Below are positions 27,629 to 35,434 of a stretch of 64,000 nucleotides of DNA, piece after piece. The notes beneath the pieces are model-generated. The model saw only the letters and a list, made by a program, of their open reading frames with translations. It had not been told where the DNA came from and made no database searches. The stretch's first letter is position 1. Every line of letters starts with the position of its first letter. The DNA comes from Jeotgalibacillus proteolyticus (GTDB lineage Bacteria; Bacillota; Bacilli; Bacillales; Jeotgalibacillaceae), in the NCBI RefSeq assembly GCF_002926065.1, contig NZ_PREZ01000008.1, positions 62,001-126,000 of the forward strand, read 5' to 3'. A program made the translations under genes and the position numbers.

Positions 27629-29122
27629 TTAAACTTCAACCTTCTTTTTTCTCAGACCGAGCAAAACCGGTACTAAGAACGACAGCAGTGAAATAATAAT
27701 TAGTGTCAACGGCAGAGGTGACGTAACAAAAATGCTTAAATTCCCATTTGAGATCGTCATAGACTGTCTAAACGCCTGCTCCATCATTCCGCCAAGAATA
27801 AACGCGAGAATAAAAGGCGGCGCCGGGAATGAGAATATTCTCATGAAAAATCCGATCGCTCCAAAAATTAATAGCATATAAAGGTCAAACACATTAAAGC
27901 TGATTGAATACACCCCTACTAAACTAAACATAATAACAAGTGAAATTAACATTGGTCTTGGAATGGCTAATATCTTTGCCAAATAAGGAATTAAAGGCAG
28001 ATTTAAGATTAGTAGAAACACATTTCCTAAATACATACTGGCAATAATTCCCCAAAAAATTTCAGGACGCTCAACCATTAGCATAGGGCCAGGCTGTACA
28101 CCAAGAACCAGAAATGCTCCGAGCATAACAGCCGTTGTTCCAGAACCCGGGATCCCCAGACTTAACAGCGGTACAAATGCGCCGCTGGTTGCAGCATTAT
28201 TCGAGCTTTCCGGAGCTGCGATTCCTTTGATTGAACCTTTTCCAAATTCTTCTGGTTTTTTTGCAATCTTTTTCTCAAAAATATAACTGATAAAAGAAGA
28301 AATGGTTGCCCCTGCTCCCGGCAGTACGCCGAGAATAAATCCAACGAAGGACTGTCTTGAAACCGGACCGCTCATTTCTTTTAGATCGCTCTTTGACAGC
28401 TTCAAACTCCCAAGCTTCTGACTGTCGCTTAACGAATTGTTGCGCCGGTTCAGCACCAGCATACACACTTCAGCTACTGCAAACAAACCGAGCGCAATGA
28501 TTAAAAAGTCAAAGCCATCGAGCAAATTTACACTGCCAAACGTAAATCGCTGTGTACCTGTTTGCGGGTCAATCCCGATTGTAACAACCATGAATCCCGC
28601 CACTGCTGAAATTAATGCTTTAAGCGTTGAGCCATCAGACAAACTCGAGATGGCAGTAAGACCCATCAGCATAAGAGCAAAATAAGCAGGTGGACCAAAT
28701 GATATCGCTACACTTGAAAGAGCAGGTGCTAATAGCATCAGCAGGACAACACTTACCGTTCCTCCAATAAAGGATGCCACCGCTGCAATGGCAAGTGCTT
28801 TACCTGCCTGTCCCTTCTGTGCCATCGGATAGCCGTCAAACGATGTCGCAACCGTTCCTGCAACCCCAGGCGCATTTAATAGAATAGAGGAAGTTGACCC
28901 TCCAAAAACAGCTCCATAATAAACTCCCGCCATCATCACAAGCGCCGGTGCCGGATCCATTCCATAGGTGATAGGAATCATTATAGCAATTGCACTAATA
29001 GGTCCAAGCCCCGGCATCATCCCGATCAGTGTTCCTACAACTACTCCAATCAGGACAAACATGATTCCTTCCCAGCTTAGCGCCACTTGAAATCCGGATA
29101 ATAATCCTTGAAATGCTTCCAT
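27629..29122 (-). CDS. tctA: Tripartite tricarboxylate transporter large permease TctA
   Basis: TctA is the large membrane subunit of a TTT-family, ion-driven importer of citrate-like carboxylates. The 497-aa protein has about 11-12 hydrophobic helices and the two family signatures GLMPGLGPISAIAIMIP-type (near 35-50) and the second PGAGATISSFISY repeat (near 265), with AAPESSNNAATSG and LSLGIPGSGTTAVML. Start ATG has GGGAGG upstream. It follows tctB by 17 bases and is the last gene of tctCBA. The exact substrate cannot be read from sequence. Confidence 0.95.
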   Translation of the reverse strand: MEAFQGLLSGFQVALSWEGIMFVLIGVVVGTLIGMMPGLGPISAIAIMIPITYGMDPAPALVMMAGVYYGAVFGGSTSSILLNAPGVAGTVATSFDGYPMAQKGQAGKALAIAAVASFIGGTVSVVLLMLLAPALSSVAISFGPPAYFALMLMGLTAISSLSDGSTLKALISAVAGFMVVTIGIDPQTGTQRFTFGSVNLLDGFDFLIIALGLFAVAEVCMLVLNRRNNSLSDSQKLGSLKLSKSDLKEMSGPVSRQSFVGFILGVLPGAGATISSFISYIFEKKIAKKPEEFGKGSIKGIAAPESSNNAATSGAFVPLLSLGIPGSGTTAVMLGAFLVLGVQPGPMLMVERPEIFWGIIASMYLGNVFLLILNLPLIPYLAKILAIPRPMLISLVIMFSLVGVYSISFNVFDLYMLLIFGAIGFFMRIFSFPAPPFILAFILGGMMEQAFRQSMTISNGNLSIFVTSPLPLTLIIISLLSFLVPVLLGLRKKKVEV

Positions 29123-29139
29123 TTAACAAACCTCCCATC

Positions 29140-29598
29140 CTAAAACGGCAAAATTCCACGAGGTAAAACAATGCCTAATGCATAAACAAAAATTCCGTAC
29201 AGAGTTAAAGGAAACAAAATAGATACAATTAAATTTGTTTTCCATTTGTCGTACCCCAAAAACCATGAACAAAAGTAAATAAATAGACCGGTCATGATAA
29301 TAAATCCAATCATTTCAAATAAGAAAATATACAAAAAAATCATGGCAAATACAGCCGCTAAAACAAGGAGTTCTTTTCTTGGTATTGCTCTTTTTTGCTT
29401 TTCAGCTTCAGTTTCCTTTGTTCTGGAAAAATAGAGCAGGATAGCTAAAAGGATTAAAAGCCAGCCTAGCCCATTTGGGATCACATCCGCATCAACTGAT
29501 GTATAGGGATATGAAGGCAACTGATAGCTTAATAGCAAATAAGAACCTGCCAGTATAACGAGAATAAGTCCAATCCGTTGATTCATTGTTTTTAACAT
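29140..29598 (-). CDS. tctB: Tripartite tricarboxylate transporter small permease TctB
   Basis: TctB is the small, poorly conserved membrane subunit that works with TctA. The 152-aa protein has four hydrophobic helices (LILVILAGSYLLLSY, LGWLLILLAILLYF, ELLVLAAVFAMIFLYIFLF, LIVSILFPLTLYGIFVYAL) and a charged cytoplasmic loop TKETEAEKQKRAIPRKE. Ribosome site AAAGGAGG precedes the ATG. It lies between tctC and tctA, 72 and 17 bases away. Confidence 0.92.
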   Translation of the reverse strand: MLKTMNQRIGLILVILAGSYLLLSYQLPSYPYTSVDADVIPNGLGWLLILLAILLYFSRTKETEAEKQKRAIPRKELLVLAAVFAMIFLYIFLFEMIGFIIMTGLFIYFCSWFLGYDKWKTNLIVSILFPLTLYGIFVYALGIVLPRGILPF

Positions 29599-29670
29599 GT
29601 CGGTGCCTCCTTTTTCAAAAGAGAAGATTAAACCAATGATCTGCCATTGATTTAATCTTCAGGGAAAAAG

Positions 29671-30681
29671 CTAGTTTCCTAGTCCTAATTCATCTAACAA
29701 GGTTTCGATTTCTTTCTTTTCTTCATCTAAAAACGTCTTGTACTCTTCACTATCCATATACATTTCATTCCAGCCATATTTTTTACGAACTTCATCAAAC
29801 TCTTCTGAATCGCTCAATTCCTTAAATTTTGCTTCGTAATAGTCAACAGCTGCCTGATCCATATTCGGAGGACCAAAGAATCCGCGCCAGTTTACGAATG
29901 TTTCATCAATTCCCTGCTCCATTGCAGTTGGGAAGTCTGACAATACTTCTCCTTCCAAACGCTCTTCAGCAGTAATCCCGAGTACCTTAATATTGCCGGC
30001 TCTTACCTGCTCTACAGTCTCGCCTACTCCTGTTGAATACACATCAACACTTCCGTTTAACAGCGCTGTAAGCGTGCCGCCCTCTTGCTCAGAAACATAT
30101 TTAATTTTCGTTACATCAACACCGGCAGCCTTTGCAATTCTAATAAACTGGATGTGGTCCATGCTTCCTGGAGCTGAAACGCCGATAACCGTTACGCTTT
30201 CAGGATCTTCTTTCATATCATCAAATAAATCATTCAGGTCATCCCACTCGGCATCCTCACGAACTGCAAACGCGCCATAGTCAGCGATCACGTTAGCAAG
30301 AGGTGTAAAGTCTTCATGACCATATTGGGATTGTCCGTTCAATGGCACAAACATTAAAGGCGGGGATGAAACAAATAAATTGTAAGGGCTGTCATTTTTC
30401 CCGTGAATATAAGCCCATGCAATGGCTCCGCCTCCTCCTTCTTTATTGATTACTGCCATATTTTCTTCCAGGATACCTGTCTCACCGAACACCTTTGCCA
30501 CTTCACGAGCTGTCGTATCCCATCCGCCGCCAGCACCTGCAGGAGCTACCATTTCAATCGGCTTTGTCGGAGTAAAATCCCCGCCGTCACCGTTAGAGTC
30601 GCCGTTGGCATTGTCACTATTACATGCAGCCAGTGCAACAGCTGAAAGCATAAGCAATAAAGTCATACTGATTTTTTTCAT
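29671..30681 (-). CDS. tctC: Tripartite tricarboxylate transporter substrate-binding lipoprotein TctC
   Basis: TctC is the extracytoplasmic solute receptor (Bug family) that delivers substrate to TctAB. The 336-aa protein has a lipoprotein signal peptide with lipobox LAAC (Cys20) and an acidic linker, then PTKPIEMVAPAGAGGGWDTTAR, the typical first beta-loop of Bug proteins, and VSEQEGGTLTALLNGSVDV. Ribosome site AAAGGGGAG precedes the ATG. As the first gene of tctCBA it carries a promoter at 30735-30763 overlapped by a CcpA cre site, so it should be repressed by preferred sugars and induced through the adjacent two-component system. Confidence 0.95.
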   Translation of the reverse strand: MKKISMTLLLMLSAVALAACNSDNANGDSNGDGGDFTPTKPIEMVAPAGAGGGWDTTAREVAKVFGETGILEENMAVINKEGGGGAIAWAYIHGKNDSPYNLFVSSPPLMFVPLNGQSQYGHEDFTPLANVIADYGAFAVREDAEWDDLNDLFDDMKEDPESVTVIGVSAPGSMDHIQFIRIAKAAGVDVTKIKYVSEQEGGTLTALLNGSVDVYSTGVGETVEQVRAGNIKVLGITAEERLEGEVLSDFPTAMEQGIDETFVNWRGFFGPPNMDQAAVDYYEAKFKELSDSEEFDEVRKKYGWNEMYMDSEEYKTFLDEEKKEIETLLDELGLGN

Positions 30682-30734
30682 AATGTTCTCCCCTTTGTTG
30701 TAGATATTGAGTTCAGTTGATAACTCTTAAACTG

Positions 30735-30763
30735 ATTATAAGGTTGAATTTTCTGAATGTAAC
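30735..30763 (-). promoter_or_regulatory. tctCBA promoter
   Basis: GTTACA (30763-30758), 17 bases, TATAAT (30740-30735) on the minus strand, 54 bases before the tctC start. The -35 is weak, as expected for an activator-dependent promoter. Confidence 0.6.
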
Positions 30764-30771
30764 CGTTTTCA
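30758..30771 (-). promoter_or_regulatory. CcpA cre site over the tctCBA -35 box
   Basis: TGAAAACGGTTACA matches the cre consensus TGNAARCGNWWWCA at every position. It overlaps the -35 box of the tct promoter, a repression position for CcpA. Confidence 0.8.
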
Positions 30772-30821
30772 ATTTAACTCGCATTAAAAGTTTTATTCAC
30801 ATTTTGTTCATAAAAACCACA

Positions 30822-30851
30822 AGCGGACCAATCCTATTGGATTGATCCGCT
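30822..30851 (-). terminator. Intrinsic terminator after the response-regulator gene
   Basis: AGCGGATCAATCC pairs with GGATTGGTCCGCT (one G-U pair) around AATA; TGTGGTTTTT follows on the minus strand. Confidence 0.7.
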
Positions 30852-30864
30852 GAAGTTTACGATG

Positions 30865-31536
30865 CTATTTTTTATAATAATTCCGCTCCGGTCTTCCCAC
30901 AATTCCGTAATCAAGCTTTGCTGCACAATAATCGATCGATACCAGGTATTCTAAATAACGCCTGGCCGTAGTTCTTGAAGCCCCCATTTGCTCCCCCATT
31001 TTTTCTGCTGATGTTCCCTCTGAAGATGACATTAGTATTTCTTTTACTTTTTCAAGAGTTAAAGGATCGATGCCCTTTGCGTAAGGTTTTTCTTCTTTTT
31101 GCTGCTCCTGTATACCGAAATACCGGTCAAGGAAGGGCTGATCAATTTGACTCGCGTTTTCAAAGAGCTCTTTCTCTTTTTTATATCTTTCCAGAGTAGC
31201 AATAAACCTTTCTAAGGTTGCCGGTTTAATAATGACACCCTTAACCCCTTTTCTTATCGCTTTTTCCATGTACTCCTTCTCTGTCGCTGCTGAAACTAGA
31301 ATAATATCAACTTCTTCGTCTTGAGATCTGATTTCTTCGATTAGATCCACCCCCATACCATCAGGCATATAATTGTCCAAAAGGATCAAATCTATTTTAT
31401 TCTTCTTAATCATATTGATCGTTTCAGCACAGGTAGACGTTTTTCCTACAAGTACTGAATCCTCTATTTTAGAGAGAAAACCCTCGTGGACCCCTGCTAC
31501 CCGAAAATCATCCTCCGCTATTAAAACCCTTAGCAT
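30865..31536 (-). CDS. CitB-family response regulator controlling the tct transporter
   Basis: This regulator of the CitT/DctR/DcuR type is expected to activate tctCBA when carboxylates are sensed. The 223-aa protein has a receiver domain with Glu-Asp-Asp at 8-10 (IAEDDF), phospho-acceptor Asp54 or so in LILLDNYMPDGMG and Lys in VIIKPAT, and a C-terminal helix-turn-helix (SAEKMGEQMGASRTTARRYLEYL-type) as in CitB-family regulators. It lies 20 bases after its kinase gene and directly upstream of tctC on the same strand, which fixes the probable target. Its own terminator separates it from tctCBA. Confidence 0.92.
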   Translation of the reverse strand: MLRVLIAEDDFRVAGVHEGFLSKIEDSVLVGKTSTCAETINMIKKNKIDLILLDNYMPDGMGVDLIEEIRSQDEEVDIILVSAATEKEYMEKAIRKGVKGVIIKPATLERFIATLERYKKEKELFENASQIDQPFLDRYFGIQEQQKEEKPYAKGIDPLTLEKVKEILMSSSEGTSAEKMGEQMGASRTTARRYLEYLVSIDYCAAKLDYGIVGRPERNYYKK

Positions 31537-31556
31537 CCTTAACTCCCCCCTGATGA

Positions 31557-33140
31557 TTAAACTGCTTTTGGCAGATACACGGTAAAAATTGCCCCACCCT
31601 CTTTTTCGTGATTAATTTCAATTGAGCCTTTAAGAGATTCTACCGCATTTTTTACGATTGCAAGCCCGTATCCTCTGTCTGCTTTTTCTTTAGTCGAAAA
31701 ACCCTGTTCAAAGATCTTCTCCAGCTGAACGGCCTGAATTCCTCTACCGCTGTCTGATACCTCGATGACAATATCATTTCCAACGTCAGTAATGAAAAAA
31801 TTCACTTCTCTTACAGGAAGCGTTCTCACTTCTTCAATGGCATTATCGAGCAGATTCCCAAGGATATGAATGATCTTTGTAATATCCACATGGCCCGGAA
31901 GCTCATGAAGCGAGCTATTTTCATCAATCATTAATTTTACTTTTTGTTCTGAAGCCTTTCCAAGCTTTCCAAGCAGAATCGCCTGTACTTTTTTGTCCTG
32001 AATCTGTCCCAGCATCGATTTCATTTGGTTCTCATGGTAGCTTGCTTCCTCCTGAATTAATTCAATCGCGTCATCGTAATGTTCGAGCTGAAGCAGCCCG
32101 GAAATGGCATATAGCTTATTTGTGTACTCATGCGTTTGAGCCCGCAGACCTTCAGAATACTGCTGAACCTCAGATAAGGTATTAATCATTTCCTCAATTT
32201 CAGTCTTATCTCTGAAACTTGAAACCATTCCTACAACTTTGTCATCCTCCATTATAAGTGTCCGGTTTGTTACAATAACTTTATCACCAATCAGCACCTC
32301 TAAATCCTTTGTTGGCTTTTCTCCTTTTTGGAGAAGCTCATACATCCCTGATTCAGGAATGACATCCCGGATATGCTTATTAATCCCTTTAGAGTCGAGA
32401 TTAAGGATTTTTTGGGCGGATTGATTCATCGTGGTAATAACCCCTTTGCTGTCGATGGAAATGACGCCTTCTGCGATTGAAGAGAGGATTGCCTCACGAT
32501 CTCGGTAAAGCGCTGCTATTTCTCTGGGCTCAAGTCCCATCGTATCTTTACGGATATTTTCAGCAAGAATAATGCTGCCGATAATTCCAAGTACAAGAAC
32601 AATTAGGGAAAACCCGATAACTTCAAGTATATTTTGGTAAACGGTTTGCTGAATATCATCAATCATGTATCCAACAGAGACGATTCCGATTATTTCTCCC
32701 TCATCGCTATAAATTGGGGCTTTTCCTCTTAGGCTTCTGCCAAGCGATCCATCCGCTTCTGATATATAGTAATTTCCATCAATTAAAGCTGCATCATTAT
32801 CGCCGCCGACCATTTTCAGCCCGAGTTTTTCTTCCTCGGGATGGGCATACCTGATCCCCTCGGCATTACCGATGACAACAAATTCTGCCCCAACAACCGT
32901 CGCCAGATGCTTTGTAAAAGGCTGAAGGACAATAGAAGGATTTTCTTCATTCATGGCATGTATAACGGTTGGAGAAATCGCAACCGTCGTCGCCACATCC
33001 AACGCACGGGTTCCGATATCCTCCTTTGTATCCTGCATCTCTTTAAAACCCAGCGCACTGCTGATCGCGATCGTTATAATAAAAATAATAAATACATTAA
33101 GCAGAATGATTTTTGACTGAAGTGAAAAACTGGGCATCAT
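31557..33140 (-). CDS. CitA/DcuS-family sensor histidine kinase
   Basis: The kinase senses an extracellular carboxylate with a PDC/sCache domain held between two membrane helices. The product of about 527 aa has TM1 (IILLNVFIIFIITIAISSAL), a periplasmic-type domain with RYAHPEEEKLG and YYISEADGSLGRSLRGKAPI, TM2 (FSLIVLVLGIIGSIILA), a PAS domain (ILSSIAEGVISIDSKG), the phospho-acceptor His in LRAQTHEYTNKLYAI (SPOB_a type) and HATPase motifs DNAIEEV and DSGRGI. The ATG at 33140 has AAGGAG six bases upstream, preferred to the ATG at 33185. It is the first gene of a kinase-regulator operon next to tctCBA. Confidence 0.93.
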   Translation of the reverse strand: MMPSFSLQSKIILLNVFIIFIITIAISSALGFKEMQDTKEDIGTRALDVATTVAISPTVIHAMNEENPSIVLQPFTKHLATVVGAEFVVIGNAEGIRYAHPEEEKLGLKMVGGDNDAALIDGNYYISEADGSLGRSLRGKAPIYSDEGEIIGIVSVGYMIDDIQQTVYQNILEVIGFSLIVLVLGIIGSIILAENIRKDTMGLEPREIAALYRDREAILSSIAEGVISIDSKGVITTMNQSAQKILNLDSKGINKHIRDVIPESGMYELLQKGEKPTKDLEVLIGDKVIVTNRTLIMEDDKVVGMVSSFRDKTEIEEMINTLSEVQQYSEGLRAQTHEYTNKLYAISGLLQLEHYDDAIELIQEEASYHENQMKSMLGQIQDKKVQAILLGKLGKASEQKVKLMIDENSSLHELPGHVDITKIIHILGNLLDNAIEEVRTLPVREVNFFITDVGNDIVIEVSDSGRGIQAVQLEKIFEQGFSTKEKADRGYGLAIVKNAVESLKGSIEINHEKEGGAIFTVYLPKAV

Positions 33141-33340
33141 CGCATTCTCCTTAAACAAATTATTCTGATAAATTGATTCTAGCATAGATAAGATTGTAAA
33201 AATTCATCTACTTCTATTTAAAATAACGATTTTCATAGTAATTGGGAAGAATGAAAAGGCAATTTTTGAAAAAGTGAATAATTTATCCATTAAACCGTAT
33301 AAAAAACAGCCAGGACGAAATGTATTATCCTTTAATTCAC

Positions 33341-33367
33341 AAAAAAAGCAGCCCCTAAAGGACTGCT
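33341..33367 (-). terminator. Intrinsic terminator after thiT
   Basis: AGCAGTCC pairs with GGGGCTGCT across TTTA (one mismatch), followed by TTTTTT on the minus strand. Confidence 0.7.
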
Positions 33368-33398
33368 TCTCTCATGGTTTATATTATCTTATCTGTTA

Positions 33399-33974
33399 TC
33401 ACGCATTTCTCATATGCTGCTGTGTAGCTACTCTTGGTGCGGTAGTAAGTAAAACCGAAAGAATCATAGCTGTAAGGATAAATGCAGGTCCAAGATACGA
33501 TCCGTTGTAAAACAATGAAAACTGCCATGCAGGTACAGATGGGTCACCTGAACCAAAGAAAACGATCCCGGCAACAAAGTGACAGACGAAGCGTAGAAAC
33601 ACGCCTATAAAAGTTCCTACAACAATAAAGCTTACAGCTTTTTTCATCTCACCATCACTTAACGCACGTTGAATTGGTCCTGCTAAAAGTCCTGCGAGGC
33701 CTACAACAGTAAAAGCGACCGGATAATCAAGTGCTCCTTGCACAGGTGTCAGGATATAAGCTCCTCCCATGACAATCTGTAAAATCCCTACTAAGAATCC
33801 TGTCAGCAGGCCGCCTTTAAGCCCCCAGCGAAAAGCCATTAGGATGATTGGGACCATCGCAAAGCTGATGGATCCGCCCTGTGGCCAGATCGAAAAGGAA
33901 AAGCGATCGAGAATAAGTCCGATTCCTGAAAAAATAGCTACCTCAAGTAAAAATAAAAGCCTTGTTCGTTCCAT
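33399..33974 (-). CDS. thiT: Energy-coupled thiamine transporter ThiT
   Basis: ThiT (YuaJ) is the thiamine-binding S-component of an ECF transporter and shares the EcfAA'T energising module. The product of about 191 aa has six hydrophobic helices; the thiamine-site region WPQGGSISFAMVPIILMAFRWG is present in full, followed by GGLLTGFLVGILQ and the helix containing RFVCHFVAGIVFFG. The ATG at 33974 has AGGAGG upstream and matches the family N-terminus (MERTRLLFLLEVAIF), so a longer frame to 34097 is not used; it would run through the riboswitch terminator. Controlled by a TPP riboswitch at 34118-34208. Confidence 0.95.
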   Translation of the reverse strand: MERTRLLFLLEVAIFSGIGLILDRFSFSIWPQGGSISFAMVPIILMAFRWGLKGGLLTGFLVGILQIVMGGAYILTPVQGALDYPVAFTVVGLAGLLAGPIQRALSDGEMKKAVSFIVVGTFIGVFLRFVCHFVAGIVFFGSGDPSVPAWQFSLFYNGSYLGPAFILTAMILSVLLTTAPRVATQQHMRNA

Positions 33975-34062
33975 TTTGTTTCCTCCTTCTGCGATTAGGA
34001 TGCAGCTCGCTCCAAGGGGATTTAACAGTTGCCTTTTCTTCGCTCTCAGTAAAAAAGCACAT

Positions 34063-34102
34063 AAAAAAACAATGTCTAAGGATAGAAATCCAGACATTGT
34101 TT
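34063..34102 (-). terminator. Expression-platform terminator of the TPP riboswitch
   Basis: AACAATGTC and GACATTGTT pair across a 16-base loop, followed by TTTTT on the minus strand, between the aptamer and thiT. Confidence 0.85.
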
Positions 34103-34117
34103 AACCGGCCTGTTTCC

Positions 34118-34208
34118 ATCCACATTCCTGCGTAAGCATTAACTTACAGGTTCAAAGGGTCTGAACGCTCCCGTTCACTCTCAGCCATTATGGCTCCCCT
34201 TGCGGAAA
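34118..34208 (-). ncRNA. TPP riboswitch (THI element) upstream of thiT
   Basis: The minus strand shows the conserved blocks in order: AGGGGAGCC, GGCTGAGAG, GACCCTTTGAACCTG and GTTAATGC with the closing CGCAGGAA segment. Binding of thiamine pyrophosphate would favour the downstream terminator and stop thiT transcription. Confidence 0.95.
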
Positions 34209-34222
34209 TTGCATCTGACTTT

Positions 34223-34251
34223 ATTGTACCTCTTAACTTTCTATTTGTCAT
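34223..34251 (-). promoter_or_regulatory. Promoter of the thiT riboswitch transcript
   Basis: ATGACA (34251-34246), 17 bases, TACAAT (34228-34223) on the minus strand, about 15 bases before the aptamer. Confidence 0.65.
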
Positions 34252-34342
34252 TTACTAGCTTCTGTTATACATTGGCAGGCATATGCTATACTTTAAACTA
34301 TTGTCTCGTTACGAAGCTTATGAAGAAGGAAGATGGATGTAA

Positions 34343-35365
34343 ATGAAATGGATTAAAAATCGATTTTTAGGCGGGAGGATTGTAAAAACCGGTGTAGCCG
34401 TATTTATTACAGCTTTTATTTGCCAGCTTCTTAATCTTCCCGTCATGTTTGCCGTCATTACTGCTATTGTAACGATTGAACCTACTGCAGCTGCGTCAAT
34501 ACGAAAAGGGCTGATTCGTTTTCCTGCTTCGGCCATTGGCGGAGCAATCGCTATGCTCACTGCTTTTTTACTAGGCGATAGTGCAATAACCTATGCATTG
34601 TCAGCAGCATTGACGATCTGGCTTTGCCATAAACTACGTCTTGATGCCGGAATGCTTGTTGCAACCCTTACTGCAGTCGCCATGATTCCTGGGACAGAGG
34701 ATCATTTTTTAATGACTTTCGTATCAAGGCTTGGGACTACCCTTATAGGGCTTGTTACTTCAACGCTCGTGAACTTTATCCTTTTTCCTCCTAAATTTGA
34801 AAAACAAATCAGCCGGCAATTAAAGGAATCACAAAACGAGTTCTCCTCCATTTTCAAGAAAAGGACAGAAGAGCTTCTCGAAGGTGCATCAACTGGCCGC
34901 GAGCTTGAAGGAGCTGCAGAACGATTGCGCCAAAAGCTGGATCGTACAGAGACCCTTTGTAACTACCAACTGGAGGAGTGGCATTACCATAAATACAAAA
35001 CAGAAGATATGCGGAGCGTCCGTGAGCATCTTCAAAAAGGCTATTTACTTAAACAGCTGACCTATCAATTAACCAATCTGATTAATCTTCCGATGGATGA
35101 TGCCCCTGCCTGGACGAAGAAGGAAAAGGATGACGTCAGATATTTAGTCTTGCAGCTGAGCGAGCGCGTTCACAGCACCAATCATCTCGAGCCTATCAGC
35201 AAGGACTCTCTACGTACACTTTGCCAGGCATTAAAAGATGAAACTGACGAAGAAGAGCTTCCTGTCAAAAGCTATATTTACTTTGAACTGCTCACCATTC
35301 ATGCCCTTCTTCGAAACCGGAAAGATTTTGTCAAAGTACCGAGCGCAACACCGGCAGAGCTTTAG
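34343..35365 (+). CDS. Aromatic-acid-exporter-family (ArAE/DUF939) membrane protein
   Basis: The 340-aa protein belongs to the FUSC-like ArAE_1 family. The first 150 residues hold about five hydrophobic segments (VAVFITAFICQLLNL, VMFAVITAIVTIEP, ASAIGGAIAMLTAFLLG, TLIGLVTSTLVNFILFP). The rest is a soluble, charged helical domain (the DUF939 C-terminal domain), including RLRQKLDRTETL and KKEKDDVRYLVLQLSER. Substrate is unknown; export of aromatic acids is inferred from the family name only. The ATG at 34343 has GAAGGAAG upstream. It is divergent from thiT and convergent with metH, sharing a terminator with it. Confidence 0.85.
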   Translation: MKWIKNRFLGGRIVKTGVAVFITAFICQLLNLPVMFAVITAIVTIEPTAAASIRKGLIRFPASAIGGAIAMLTAFLLGDSAITYALSAALTIWLCHKLRLDAGMLVATLTAVAMIPGTEDHFLMTFVSRLGTTLIGLVTSTLVNFILFPPKFEKQISRQLKESQNEFSSIFKKRTEELLEGASTGRELEGAAERLRQKLDRTETLCNYQLEEWHYHKYKTEDMRSVREHLQKGYLLKQLTYQLTNLINLPMDDAPAWTKKEKDDVRYLVLQLSERVHSTNHLEPISKDSLRTLCQALKDETDEEELPVKSYIYFELLTIHALLRNRKDFVKVPSATPAEL

Positions 35366-35373
35366 TTCTGAAA

Positions 35374-35425
35374 TATAAAAAAAAGAACCGTCAGCCTTAT
35401 ATTCAGGCAGACGGTTCTTCTTTTG
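35374..35425. terminator. Bidirectional terminator between the ArAE gene and metH
   Basis: AAGAACCGTC and GACGGTTCTT pair with additional GCCT/AGGC pairing; TCTTTT follows on the plus strand and eight T on the minus strand. Confidence 0.85.
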
Positions 35426-35434
35426 TGGTCAGGC

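Noticed and set aside
33975-34097. N-terminal extension of thiT
   Set aside because: It would be translated from the riboswitch terminator region; the ATG at 33974 has AGGAGG and matches the family start.
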